Source: a virus
IMG/VR virus record: IMGVR_UViG_3300042863_002514
Coordinates: 55,064-119,063 of that record
Direction: 5' to 3' (one strand)
DNA length: 64,000 nucleotides
Shown here: piece after piece, positions 27,567-35,060 of the stretch
Layout: each line of letters begins with the position of its first letter
Numbering within the stretch: the stretch's first letter is position 1
Translations under genes and position numbers: made by a program
Notes under the pieces: generated by a model
The model's input: the letters and a program-made list of their open reading frames with translations, nothing else
Told to the model about the DNA's origin: nothing
The model's database searches: none

Positions 27567-28219
27567 ACGTCAAACAGCATGTGTTGAACACGCTAACTCA
27601 ACATTTCATGGTAGATGGGGACCCCATTGTTGATCCAGCTGGCAAAGTCAGTGTCATGGGAGACGTTGTGTTATACAACAAATTTCACAGTTCTTTTCAA
27701 GAACTACCGGTGAAATTTTCTCACATTGAAGGCAGTATGATGCTCAGCATCAACCAACTCAAGACACTAGAGGGTTGTCCAGAAACTGTTGGTAAGAATT
27801 TTGAGTGTGACAATAATGAACTCAAAAGTTTGAAGTTTGGACCCAAAACAATAGGCACGACACAAACACCCACATTTGGCGGCAGTTATAATTGCAGTAA
27901 AAATCAATTGAAGGATTTGGAAGGGGCACCTAGAGAAATCCCCAGTGTGTTCAATTGTTCAGCCAATCCTCTAGAGAGCTTGCAGGGCTTTCCTCAAAAA
28001 ATTGGAGATAGTTTGTATATCACTTATGATACTCAGCTGCCTTTGTTGCGCACATTGGTGGCACCAGAGATTATTTTTTGGCCGTATCAAAGCGAGGGCA
28101 GCGATGCCTGGAAGGTGTTATACATTTTGGAAAAATATTTGGGGCAAGGAAAACGTGTTATGTTTGATTGTCAAAAAGAATTGGAAGATGCCGGATTTGA
28201 GGACAACGCCAGATGGTAA
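27560..28219 (+). CDS. LRR-like tagged protein (array 1, no. 6)
   Basis: 219 residues with repeats such as SINQLKTLEGCPETVGKNFEC and SKNQLKDLEGAPREIPSVFNC, then TQLPLLRTLV and the tag. An internal TIGTTQTPTFGGSYNC insert lengthens one repeat. Confidence 0.75.
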   Translation: MVDVKQHVLNTLTQHFMVDGDPIVDPAGKVSVMGDVVLYNKFHSSFQELPVKFSHIEGSMMLSINQLKTLEGCPETVGKNFECDNNELKSLKFGPKTIGTTQTPTFGGSYNCSKNQLKDLEGAPREIPSVFNCSANPLESLQGFPQKIGDSLYITYDTQLPLLRTLVAPEIIFWPYQSEGSDAWKVLYILEKYLGQGKRVMFDCQKELEDAGFEDNARW

Positions 28220-28851
28220 ACAAACGAGAAATCTTGCAGTTATTGAAAGACCATTTCAGCTTTGACTACAACAGTGCAAAAGTTTCATCAGATGGACTGG
28301 TAACAGTAAATGGCGATATTCAATTGTTGAATCTCCACTATACACGTTTTGAAAAACTGCCAGTTGCCTTCAAAGCTGTAACTGAAAATCTATCGTTAGA
28401 TGAGAACGCACTAGTAACCTTGGAAGGCTGTCCCCCTGAAGTGGGCGTGAGTTTTGACTGTTCACGTAACATGCTCAAAAGCCTTAGTGGGGGGCCAGAA
28501 ATTGTAGGTTGGAACTACTACTGTGACCATAATCAACTTGTTGATTTGAAGGGGGCACCTGTCCAGATACCCAATAATTTCAATTGCATTGGTAATCCGT
28601 TGAAAAGCTTGGATGGATTTCCGTTGAAAGTGGAAAATGCAGCTTGGTTACCGTATCTACCACATTTGCCTCTCTTACGTACCTTGGCAGCAAGGCATAT
28701 ATTTTTAGAGCCTGCTGACGACACTCACACTGTGGAGAAGGGAAAAGTGCAGACAATTTTGAACAAATATGCTGGCCAAGGCAAACGTGCCATGTTTGAT
28801 TGCCAAAAAGATTTGGAAGACGCTGGATTTGAGGATCATGCAAAATGGTAG
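28213..28851 (+). CDS. LRR-like tagged protein (array 1, no. 7)
   Basis: 212 residues. N-terminus MVNKREILQLLKDHF; four clear repeats (DENALVTLEGCPPEVGVSFDC onward); LPHLPLLRTLA; tag GQGKRAMFDCQKDLEDAG. Confidence 0.75.
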   Translation: MVNKREILQLLKDHFSFDYNSAKVSSDGLVTVNGDIQLLNLHYTRFEKLPVAFKAVTENLSLDENALVTLEGCPPEVGVSFDCSRNMLKSLSGGPEIVGWNYYCDHNQLVDLKGAPVQIPNNFNCIGNPLKSLDGFPLKVENAAWLPYLPHLPLLRTLAARHIFLEPADDTHTVEKGKVQTILNKYAGQGKRAMFDCQKDLEDAGFEDHAKW

Positions 28852-29462
28852 ACGTTGATAACATCAAAAAAACTTTTGATGATTATTTTCAATGTAATGA
28901 AAGCATTGTAATCAATTCTGATGGAACAATAAGCACAAAAGGTTACGTAACGCTTATGTTGCATGTTAAGAAGTTGCCAGTTGGCTTTTATGAAGTGGAA
29001 GGATTTGATGTGGGGGGCATGGGGCTCACAAGCCTTCAAGGATCTCCCAAATATGTCTACAATGAATTTCGTTGTACTGAGAACAATTTACAAACTCTTG
29101 AAGGCGGTCCTGATGCTGTTGGCGAACACTACTTATGTGGGTTCAACCAGCTCAAGAGCTTGCAAGGTGCACCCAAAAAAGTTCTTGGATCTTTGAGTTG
29201 TGTGGGCAATCCACTTGAAAGTCTTGAAGGCATACCGCAAGAAGGTTTAGGGCGACTAGTGTTACAATATTCGCCCACTTTGCCTTTGCTACGTGCATTG
29301 GTTGCCAAAAAAATTGTATTCATGCATAGGGTTGATGAATCGGAGCCACCCCAGAAGGTTCAAGAAATCATGAACAAATATGCAGGTCAAGGCAAAGCTG
29401 CCATGTTTGACTGCCAAAAAGATTTGGAAGACTCTGGATTTGAAGGAAATGCACGATGGTAG
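28845..29462 (+). CDS. LRR-like tagged protein (array 1, no. 8)
   Basis: 205 residues. Repeats begin at GLTSLQGSPKYVYNEFRC. The tag differs slightly (GQGKAAMFDCQKDLEDSG). Coupled to neighbours by stop-start overlap. Confidence 0.75.
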   Translation: MVDVDNIKKTFDDYFQCNESIVINSDGTISTKGYVTLMLHVKKLPVGFYEVEGFDVGGMGLTSLQGSPKYVYNEFRCTENNLQTLEGGPDAVGEHYLCGFNQLKSLQGAPKKVLGSLSCVGNPLESLEGIPQEGLGRLVLQYSPTLPLLRALVAKKIVFMHRVDESEPPQKVQEIMNKYAGQGKAAMFDCQKDLEDSGFEGNARW

Positions 29463-30208
29463 ATCTAGCCGGGATCAAAAAAACTTTTGACAAATATTAC
29501 TCTCACACAGGTAAACTCTCTGTTGATCCCAACACAGGATTGATATCCTGCACAGGCAGTGTCAAGAGCAAGGAGAAATCTTACCTTGATGGTAAGCCAG
29601 GTATAAAAACCTTGCGGGTAAGGTTTGGAAAAATACGCTACGATTTTGCTGTACAGCATACCGATCTGGTGAGTCTAGAAGGCGCACCCTCTTGGGTAGG
29701 TAGAGATTTCAAGTGTGGCCACAACCAACTCACCAGTTTGTTGGGTTCGCCTCAACATGTGGGCGGAGATTTCAAATGCGATAATAACAACATAGAAAGC
29801 CTTGAACACTGTCCCAAATCAGTTGGTGCCAATTTCTCTTGTATGACAAATCAACTCTCATCACTGGAACATGTTCCTGAGAAAGTGCATGATTTGTTTT
29901 GCATGGAAAACAAACTAGTCTCACTACACGGTGCACCAAAAACCATCACTGGCGAGTTGAGAGCATGGGGTAATCAGCTAGAGTCACTTGAAGGAATGCC
30001 TACTGAAGTAAGGGTTTTATGGATTGACTACAGCCCCACTCTGCCGCTCTTGCGTTGTTTAAATGCTAAAAAACTGTGGTCGGGTATGGGATGGCCACAC
30101 GAGGTGCGGGCTATTCTGCAAAAGTATATGGGTCAAGGCAAACGTGCCATGTTTGACTGCCAAAAAGAACTGGAAGATGCTGGATTTGAAGGGAATGCAA
30201 GATGGTAG
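29456..30208 (+). CDS. LRR-like tagged protein (array 1, no. 9)
   Basis: 250 residues with six repeats (GHNQLTSLLGSPQHVGGDFKC and similar), YSPTLPLLRCL, then the tag GQGKRAMFDCQKELEDAG. Its N-terminus MVDLAGIKKTFDKYY is shared with the preceding copy. Confidence 0.75.
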   Translation: MVDLAGIKKTFDKYYSHTGKLSVDPNTGLISCTGSVKSKEKSYLDGKPGIKTLRVRFGKIRYDFAVQHTDLVSLEGAPSWVGRDFKCGHNQLTSLLGSPQHVGGDFKCDNNNIESLEHCPKSVGANFSCMTNQLSSLEHVPEKVHDLFCMENKLVSLHGAPKTITGELRAWGNQLESLEGMPTEVRVLWIDYSPTLPLLRCLNAKKLWSGMGWPHEVRAILQKYMGQGKRAMFDCQKELEDAGFEGNARW

Positions 30209-30807
30209 ACAAAAAAGAAGTAATGGCTTTGTTGAAAGCTAATTTCAAAACAACAGGCCAAGTCACAATAGATCCTGAGGGGTTGATCACTTGCCAGGGT
30301 AATGTTATACTTAAAAGACAATTACCCCAGTTCCCTGTGCGTTTCAAGAGTGTTCTTGGACACTTCCAGTGCGATTACAACCAACTAACCACACTGGACG
30401 GGGCGCCAGAGAGTGTTGGTGGAAGTTTCTTAGGCTCAAGTAACCAACTTATTTCACTTAAAGCTGCACCCAAGAATGTGGTTGGAAGTTTCGTATGCTT
30501 CAACAACCAACTGACTTCACTGGAAGGTGCTCCCAGCAGTGTTGGTGATCTTTTTAGTTGTCACCTCAACCCATTAACCTCACTCCAAGGTATGCCTTCA
30601 GAGCTCAATTACTTGGCTATACCTTACACGCCTACTCTTCCACTGCTCCGTTGTTTGGCAGCCAAAAGTATCTCGTTGCGGTCAGCAATGAATCACACGA
30701 CTGTTGAAACAATCTTGAACAAATACGCAGGACAAGGCAAACGTGCCATGTTTGATTGTCAAAAAGAACTAGAAGATGCTGGATTTGAGGATAATGCAAG
30801 ATGGTAA
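30202..30807 (+). CDS. LRR-like tagged protein (array 1, no. 10)
   Basis: 201 residues. Its N-terminus MVDKKEVMALLKANFKTTG is almost the same as the genes at 63075 and 63866, showing that the two arrays share recent ancestry. Repeats DYNQLTTLDGAPESVGGSF and others; tag GQGKRAMFDCQKELEDAG. Last gene of the first array, facing the endolysin gene. Confidence 0.75.
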   Translation: MVDKKEVMALLKANFKTTGQVTIDPEGLITCQGNVILKRQLPQFPVRFKSVLGHFQCDYNQLTTLDGAPESVGGSFLGSSNQLISLKAAPKNVVGSFVCFNNQLTSLEGAPSSVGDLFSCHLNPLTSLQGMPSELNYLAIPYTPTLPLLRCLAAKSISLRSAMNHTTVETILNKYAGQGKRAMFDCQKELEDAGFEDNARW

Positions 30808-30822
30808 GACCAGTAGCGTTGC

Positions 30823-31371
30823 TTACGGCAACGTTACTGGCCGAGCCTCAGCAACTTCTTCCAGTCGAATAAAAACATGTGCACCAATGGCTGTTTTTTC
30901 CCGAGCTCGTGAAGCCCAAACAGGACGTATGGTTTTTTCGTGAAAATACGTTGCACCTTTTGTGATGTCGTGAGTTTTGGTGTAGAGAACGCTGTAGGCA
31001 ATTTCTTGTGCCCGGTCCCAACTTTCAATCTCAAGACGCTTTTGTTTGGCACCTGGTTTGTTGCTCCAGGAAAATTGAGCTGACGCCCCTTTTCTTTCAA
31101 ACACTACGTCACAAATGCTCATTTTCTTTTGTTTGTGCCGGTTTCTGGTTACATGTGCAACGCCAATTTGATTGGCAAGGCTTGTGCCCCGGGCCTCATG
31201 GTAAATGTTGAGGCTCATGCAAATGATTTCCTTGACACTATTGGGATCAGCTGTCAAAGGCTGAACACTTGTAAGTTGTGCTGTATAACTGTTGAAACCG
31301 TATGTTTGTGCGGTTACTGGCTTGATGATCAACAGCAGCCCTGCAAAGGCTAGCCATAAGATAGTTTTCAA
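30823..31371 (-). CDS. SleB-type cell wall hydrolase (endolysin)
   Basis: 182 residues from TTG 31371 with AAGGAG upstream. Signal peptide MKTILWLAFAGLLLIIKPVTAQ, then the Hydrolase_2 domain: CMSLNIYHEARGTSLANQIGVAHVTRNR with the catalytic Glu, ICDVVFE, AQFSWSN, GATYFHEKTIRPVWA, IGAHVFIR. It probably cuts peptidoglycan from the periplasm after Sec export. The holin and spanin genes are 30 kb away. A TTTAAATA late element lies far upstream at 31591. Confidence 0.88.
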   Translation of the reverse strand: MKTILWLAFAGLLLIIKPVTAQTYGFNSYTAQLTSVQPLTADPNSVKEIICMSLNIYHEARGTSLANQIGVAHVTRNRHKQKKMSICDVVFERKGASAQFSWSNKPGAKQKRLEIESWDRAQEIAYSVLYTKTHDITKGATYFHEKTIRPVWASRAREKTAIGAHVFIRLEEVAEARPVTLP

Positions 31372-31622
31372 AGCAATGCTCCTTCTTTTCTTGGATTGCC
31401 GCAGTCAAAATGACAGAGACAACTTTTGCATGAAAGCACAAGACTTTCACGCCAAAATACGAAGTTGACATTTTTGTCAATCTCGATTTTGATTTTGGAG
31501 AGAGAACAATTTGATCACTCTCACAGGACAAGCTCAAAATCCCAGCTTGCCCTCACAAACGCAGGTTACTGGCGTCTGTGCATCAAAGGTATTTAAATTC
31601 CTTCCTGCAATGGATATCTATA

Positions 31623-31652
31623 CTATTATTACACAGTTTCCGTTTGTGTCAA
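31623..31652 (-). promoter_or_regulatory. possible sigma70-type promoter toward the endolysin
   Basis: TTGACA starts at the discriminator base of the tRNA-Arg; TAATAG lies 18 nt further. Reads toward the SleB-type gene. Confidence 0.4.
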
Positions 31653-31725
31653 CGTCCTGGCGAGATTCAAACTCGCAACCTTTTGACTAGGATTCAAATG
31701 CTCTATTCAGTTGAGCTACAGGACG
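31652..31725 (-). tRNA. tRNA-Arg(CCU), uninterrupted
   Basis: 74 nt. Acceptor CGTCCTG/CAGGACG, anticodon arm TTTGA-ATCCTAG-TCAAA (CCU), T arm GCGAG-TTTGAAT-CTCGC. Same anticodon as the interrupted tRNA-Arg at 22.9 kb. Confidence 0.85.
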
Positions 31726-31733
31726 AAAACCTT

Positions 31734-32360
31734 TTATGAGCCTGTTGGCCCCATAATGTCTCGTTCAACTCGGGTTTGCAACCAAGCCAACAGCACACCA
31801 TAAATGGGCAGAATCACTGCTGCTGATACCAGCACCTTGGCTCCAGTTTGATTCAATGCAAGAATGTGCCAGTTGGCTGCCATATAGGCGTTAGCACTGT
31901 TGTAAAAGGCTACAGCAAAGAACACAAAGGTGTCTACAATGTTGGCAAACACAGCTGAGATGGCAGGTGCCCAAAACCACATTTGAAGTCGCTCTCTCAC
32001 CTTTTGAAACACAAACACGTCCATAAGGTTACTGAAGAGGTAAGCAACACCAGATGCAAGGCCAATACGCCAAGCCACACTTGAGGGAGCACCGCTGAGA
32101 TACACAACAGCAATGCTGGCAATAATTGCTGGCACAAAAGCTGCACTAACAATAGCTCGTGCATTTTCTTTGTTAACCAACCGCACAGTTAAGTCAGTTG
32201 CCACCACAATAAGTGGGAAAGTAAATGCAGCCCAGGTTAGCGGCAATCCAAACATTGAAAATTTGATTGTCACTAGATAATTGCTGAGAGCAATTACAAA
32301 TGTGTGGAAACACACCAGCTTCCACAACAAACTTCGATCAATAGCTTGTAAATTGAACAA
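31734..32360 (-). CDS. yhhQ: queuosine precursor transporter (YhhQ family)
   Basis: 208 residues, six or so membrane segments. TFPLIVVATDLTVRLVNKENARAIV, then RIGLASGVAYLFSNLMDVFVFQKVRE, and NIVDTFVFFAVAF are the family blocks. Cellular YhhQ imports preQ0/preQ1. In a phage it may feed tRNA queuosine or 7-deazaguanine DNA modification; no deazaguanine synthesis gene is in this window. Start TTG with GGAG 8 nt upstream, the GGAG lying in a 10-bp stem. Confidence 0.85.
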   Translation of the reverse strand: MFNLQAIDRSLLWKLVCFHTFVIALSNYLVTIKFSMFGLPLTWAAFTFPLIVVATDLTVRLVNKENARAIVSAAFVPAIIASIAVVYLSGAPSSVAWRIGLASGVAYLFSNLMDVFVFQKVRERLQMWFWAPAISAVFANIVDTFVFFAVAFYNSANAYMAANWHILALNQTGAKVLVSAAVILPIYGVLLAWLQTRVERDIMGPTGS

Positions 32361-32367
32361 AAAACTT

Positions 32368-32412
32368 CTCCTTTTGTAAGTTCAGAGTTGAAGTCTAAAC
32401 AAACAAAAGGAG
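32368..32412 (-). promoter_or_regulatory. hairpin over the yhhQ ribosome site
   Basis: Perfect 10-bp arms (CTCCTTTTGT and ACAAAAGGAG), 25-nt loop. On the minus-strand RNA the 3' arm holds AAGGAG of yhhQ. It is followed by GAAGTTTTTT, so it could instead be a terminator for the gene upstream. Confidence 0.5.
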
Positions 32413-32425
32413 TCGTGCAACCAAC

Positions 32426-32818
32426 TTATTTTACAGTGAGCCAAATTTCTCCCTTGTGGGCCTGCAATCGTGAAAACAACTTGTCAAAAGCCACTCGGCT
32501 TGATCCAATGCTGTTGCTAGTTTTGGTTTGACCCACCAATATGCATCCATCAGTGTCAGCTGCTGTGTTGCCTGGATGTATTCTCACACCCTCAAAGTTT
32601 GGTACGTTTTCCAACAGTGGCAACACAATCTTGAATCTGTTGCTCATGGTCAGCTTGATTTGATAGCGACCCTCAGGGATAGCAGTTTGGCCATAGACTT
32701 TTTCTCCGTTGGGACGAACCACATCCTCTAGAGTGTAGCATTCAAATGCTCCGTCAATGTTCATGGTGCCAATTGTGCAGCCATTGGCTGAGGGTTGACG
32801 CGTTACAACTATTTCCAT
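32426..32818 (-). CDS. DUF5675-family protein
   Basis: 130 residues. TLEDVVRP, TAIPEGRYQIKLTMSNRFKIVLPLLENVP, GVRIHPGNTAADTDGCILVG are the family pattern. The H-x-G-N ... G-C-I motif recalls L,D-transpeptidase-type active sites, but no enzymatic role is established. Location near an endolysin hints at the cell wall. Confidence 0.7.
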   Translation of the reverse strand: MEIVVTRQPSANGCTIGTMNIDGAFECYTLEDVVRPNGEKVYGQTAIPEGRYQIKLTMSNRFKIVLPLLENVPNFEGVRIHPGNTAADTDGCILVGQTKTSNSIGSSRVAFDKLFSRLQAHKGEIWLTVK

Positions 32819-32866
32819 TTTTTTGTCCTTTCTGTAAACAGTTTGGGATATTTACAGAAGGAAGTT

Positions 32867-32940
32867 TGGAGCAGGTAGCCGGTAACGCTCCGGCGACTGT
32901 GCGTTGGCAACGCACTGAGTTCCTATTACACCATACCTGC
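32867..32940 (-). tRNA. tRNA-Gly(GCC)
   Basis: 74 nt with CCA and U73. Acceptor GCAGGTA/TACCTGC; anticodon arm GTGCG-TTGCCAA-CGCAC; T arm GCCGG-AGCGTTA-CCGGC with a non-standard T loop that recurs in other tRNAs here. It abuts the Smr gene stop. Confidence 0.85.
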
Positions 32941-33291
32941 TTATTTTTTCTTGAGATACACCCGGAAGGCCCCACCACCTGGCAAACTTTCCACACGCTG
33001 CACAGCTGGATTCTTCTCCAACCAATGTGAAAATTCCTGTTGCATCAATCCACTTTTGCCAGTGATGAAGGTTAGACTGGGAAAATGTTTGTTTGACACT
33101 TGTTCAATAGTTCTTTGATAGGCTTCGCTCAAGGTCATGCCATGTAAATCCCAAGTGTGAAGGGGATTATGGTATGACGAACTTGTTTTTGGGAGAGACT
33201 GAGGCAAGGGGACTTGAGTTGCAGTGGTTAATGGCTTAACCCCTTGCATCACCTGTTGCCACAGCTTCTTGTCCTCGTCTCGTAGTGGCAT
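32941..33291 (-). CDS. Smr-domain protein
   Basis: 116 residues. The Smr core is complete: DLHGMTLSEAYQRTIEQV (DLHG), LTFITGKSG (TGxG-like) and LPGGGAFRVYLKK (G-x-G-A). Smr domains are endonucleases, several acting on mRNA at stalled ribosomes or on branched DNA. Among a tRNA cluster and with a release factor in the genome, a translation-linked role is possible. Confidence 0.85.
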   Translation of the reverse strand: MPLRDEDKKLWQQVMQGVKPLTTATQVPLPQSLPKTSSSYHNPLHTWDLHGMTLSEAYQRTIEQVSNKHFPSLTFITGKSGLMQQEFSHWLEKNPAVQRVESLPGGGAFRVYLKKK

Positions 33292-33300
33292 GAGTTGAAG

Positions 33301-33882
33301 TCAAGTGCGCTCAAGAGCGTAGGGATCAGTTGCGAACCAAATACTTAACGTAAATCTGTTCCCACCCTCAACAGGTGTGACACCATGCGTGCAACGGTCA
33401 TCACTGGCAAAAATCACTATCCGCCCCTTACGAGGTGCTGAGCTATAGTATTCACCACGTTCATTTTTTATAAACGTCACTCCGCCTTGATAGTCGTCGT
33501 TGAGATAGGTAACAGATGACCAAACTCGAGGACGGAGATTGCTGTCGTCAGTGTAACCATTGTCTTTGTGTTCATGCATTTGTCGTCCAGGCCGCCACAG
33601 CACTAAGTCAGTGTAGTTGGGGTAGGCAAATTGCCTTGTGACTTGATATACCAACTGACTACAGGTGAAGCGATACGCCTCTATAGCACGTTTGACTGTG
33701 ATGTCTTGTATTTGGTTATAAGGCAAGTCGTCTTGGTCTTCCCAAGGCATGCGACCATCAATACTGGGTTGATTACTGAATTTTAAAAGGCTCATGTGGT
33801 CCTGTAACAGACTGCAAAGACTGTCGCTCATAGCCCCATCAAAACTCCAAATGAGATTGCTGTAGGTTTGAAGCTGTTGCAT
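33301..33882 (-). CDS. 2OG-Fe(II) oxygenase (prolyl 4-hydroxylase-like)
   Basis: 193 residues. Iron ligands are in MHEHKDN (H-x-D) and DDRCTHGVTPV (distal His); 2-oxoglutarate is bound by the Arg in GNRFTLSIWFATD. SSVTYLNDDYQGGVTFI is typical of the P4H family. It could hydroxylate prolines in the phage collagen-like fibres, which contain X-Pro-Gly sites such as GTPG. That substrate is an inference. Confidence 0.82.
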   Translation of the reverse strand: MQQLQTYSNLIWSFDGAMSDSLCSLLQDHMSLLKFSNQPSIDGRMPWEDQDDLPYNQIQDITVKRAIEAYRFTCSQLVYQVTRQFAYPNYTDLVLWRPGRQMHEHKDNGYTDDSNLRPRVWSSVTYLNDDYQGGVTFIKNERGEYYSSAPRKGRIVIFASDDRCTHGVTPVEGGNRFTLSIWFATDPYALERT

Positions 33883-33901
33883 TGTTGCTGCCTTTCAATT
33901 A

Positions 33902-34064
33902 TGGTGCCGGATGTCAGTTTCGAACTGACCACCTATTGATTACCATTTGGCGTACTGGCTTTAGGCCAGTGTTGCCCACAAACAACTGGTAAATTTATTC
34001 ACCAGTTGGTGGCATTATCCCGCCACGGAAAAATCAATTGCTCTACCAAATGAGCTAATCCGGC
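33902..34064 (-). tRNA. tRNA-Lys(UUU)-like with 87-nt insertion in the anticodon loop
   Basis: 163 nt with CCA. Acceptor GCCGGAT/ATCCGGC is perfect; D arm GCTC/GAGC; anticodon stem ATTGA/TCAAT; T arm GTCAG-TTCGAAA-CTGAC. The 94-nt loop (33940-34033) starts TTTTT and ends AA; removing 87 nt leaves TTTTTAA, anticodon UUU. The insertion has an outer TGGCG/CGCCA stem, an 11-bp hairpin and a 5-bp/7-nt arm ACTGG-CCTAAAG-CCAGT. An uninterrupted tRNA-Lys(UUU) is at 38454. Confidence 0.7.
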
Positions 34065-34116
34065 ACAGTACATAGTATATAGCAGCATCTTGCTAGCTGC
34101 AAATGATCCATGCAGG

Positions 34117-34371
34117 CTATTCGTCCCATTTTCCCCAGCTGAGTAAAAATGCTGCTCGATCTTCTTCTGTTTTAAACAACACTTCTGGCTCAAGATAGGT
34201 CCAGCAGACGTCACAAGGACCAAAAGTTTCTTCCATGAACCTGAACATCAAATGGCCTTGTCCTGGACTATACGATGGCGCAAGTGCATAGGGAAACTGT
34301 TTTCGAACCCATTTTCTTGCAGCAGTGATTTCCTCACTTGTGGGAGCCACTCTAGTAGAAGTGATATTCAT
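34117..34371 (-). CDS. small paralogue of the F-x-L-x-W family (copy 6)
   Basis: 84 residues from MNITSTRVAPTSEE. It ends VLFKTEEDRAAFLLSWGKWDE, matching the C-terminal pattern of the five tiny genes at 13-15 kb. Unlike them it lies among tRNA genes on the minus strand. Function unknown. Confidence 0.6.
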   Translation of the reverse strand: MNITSTRVAPTSEEITAARKWVRKQFPYALAPSYSPGQGHLMFRFMEETFGPCDVCWTYLEPEVLFKTEEDRAAFLLSWGKWDE

Positions 34372-34410
34372 TCTCAATTATATGGGCGTCCACTAGGCTG
34401 TGTCAACGAA

Positions 34411-34500
34411 CGGAAGTGGTGGGATTCGAACCCACGGAAGACATTCCTGCCTTCGCTGGTTTTCAAGACCAGTGCATTAGAGCCGCTCTGCCACACTTCC
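34411..34500 (-). tRNA. tRNA-Ser(UGA)
   Basis: 90 nt with long variable arm. Anticodon arm CTGGT-CTTGAAA-ACCAG; acceptor GGAAGTG/CACTTCC, G73. Confidence 0.92.
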
Positions 34501-34818
34501 TTAAACTTTGGTGTGAACCATTGCACGTATCTCCGTCAGCAATTGATTGTTTTGCCGCTCCAGACTTTTGATACGCTCGTCCATTTCTTTGATGCCTCTA
34601 TTGCCAGTGTTCTGCAATAGGAACACCATCAAAAACGTAACAATGGTTGTGCTGGTATTGATTACCAGCTGCCATGTGTCACTGAATCCAAACACTGGCC
34701 CCAGCAAGGCCCATAATACAACTGAACCTGCTGCGCTCAAAAACGCATATGGGTGACCCAAATTGGCGCTGATCCACTCAGCCAAAATCTCAAACCTATT
34801 CTTGATAAATTTACGCAT
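34501..34818 (-). CDS. low-affinity iron permease family protein
   Basis: 105 residues, two membrane segments followed by a coiled-coil. LGHPYAFLSAAGSVVLWALLGPVFGFSDTWQLVINTSTTIVTFLMVFLLQNTGNR is the PF04120-type signature. Bacterial members are poorly characterised despite the name. The leader carries two mutually exclusive stems that hide or free the ribosome site (34823-34875), so expression may be switched. Confidence 0.8.
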   Translation of the reverse strand: MRKFIKNRFEILAEWISANLGHPYAFLSAAGSVVLWALLGPVFGFSDTWQLVINTSTTIVTFLMVFLLQNTGNRGIKEMDERIKSLERQNNQLLTEIRAMVHTKV

Positions 34819-34822
34819 AGCT

Positions 34823-34875
34823 GTCTCCTACTATTGCCGTCAACTTAGGAGACTTGAGAACCCTAAATTGACGGC
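34823..34875 (-). promoter_or_regulatory. two-state RNA leader of the iron-permease-like gene
   Basis: On the minus-strand RNA, stem B pairs GTCTCCTA (34846-34853) with TAGGAGAC (34823-34830) and buries AGGAG just before the ATG at 34818. Stem A pairs 34862-34875 with 34836-34849 (13 of 14 bp). The two share 34846-34849 and cannot coexist. This is the architecture of a translational riboswitch or protein-responsive leader; the ligand is unknown. Confidence 0.6.
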
Positions 34876-34959
34876 TGTATACTGCCACTTGGCATTTTAG
34901 GTTTCCTTTGATTTTTCAAATGTTTGTAGATACCTTATCTACAAGGCTATTTAGAGTTT

Positions 34960-35048
34960 TGAGCAACCAGGGTAACTCTCCCCTCGCCTCAATTCCCCAC
35001 TGTTTTGAAAGGCGTCGGTTTTACAGACCGGTGTGGGGGAAGCTGCTC
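34960..35048 (-). tRNA. tRNA-Thr(UGU)-like, no D arm
   Basis: 89 nt. Acceptor GAGCAGC/GTTGCTC; anticodon hairpin CGGT-CTGTAAA-ACCG (UGU); T arm GGGG-AGAGTTA-CCCT; discriminator A. The D arm is replaced by TTCCCCCACA, which can pair with GTGGGGAA inside a ~30-nt variable region closed by CGCCT/AGGCG. Confidence 0.5.
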
Positions 35049-35060
35049 ATAGGTAAAAAG

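Noticed and set aside
24766-30807. CRISPR-like array suggested by regular repeats
   Set aside because: The repeats are coding, in frame and ~600 nt apart; no short palindromic repeats with unique spacers are present.
31247-31537. 96-codon minus-strand frame upstream of the endolysin
   Set aside because: Overlaps the endolysin signal peptide in another frame, low-complexity composition and no ribosome site.
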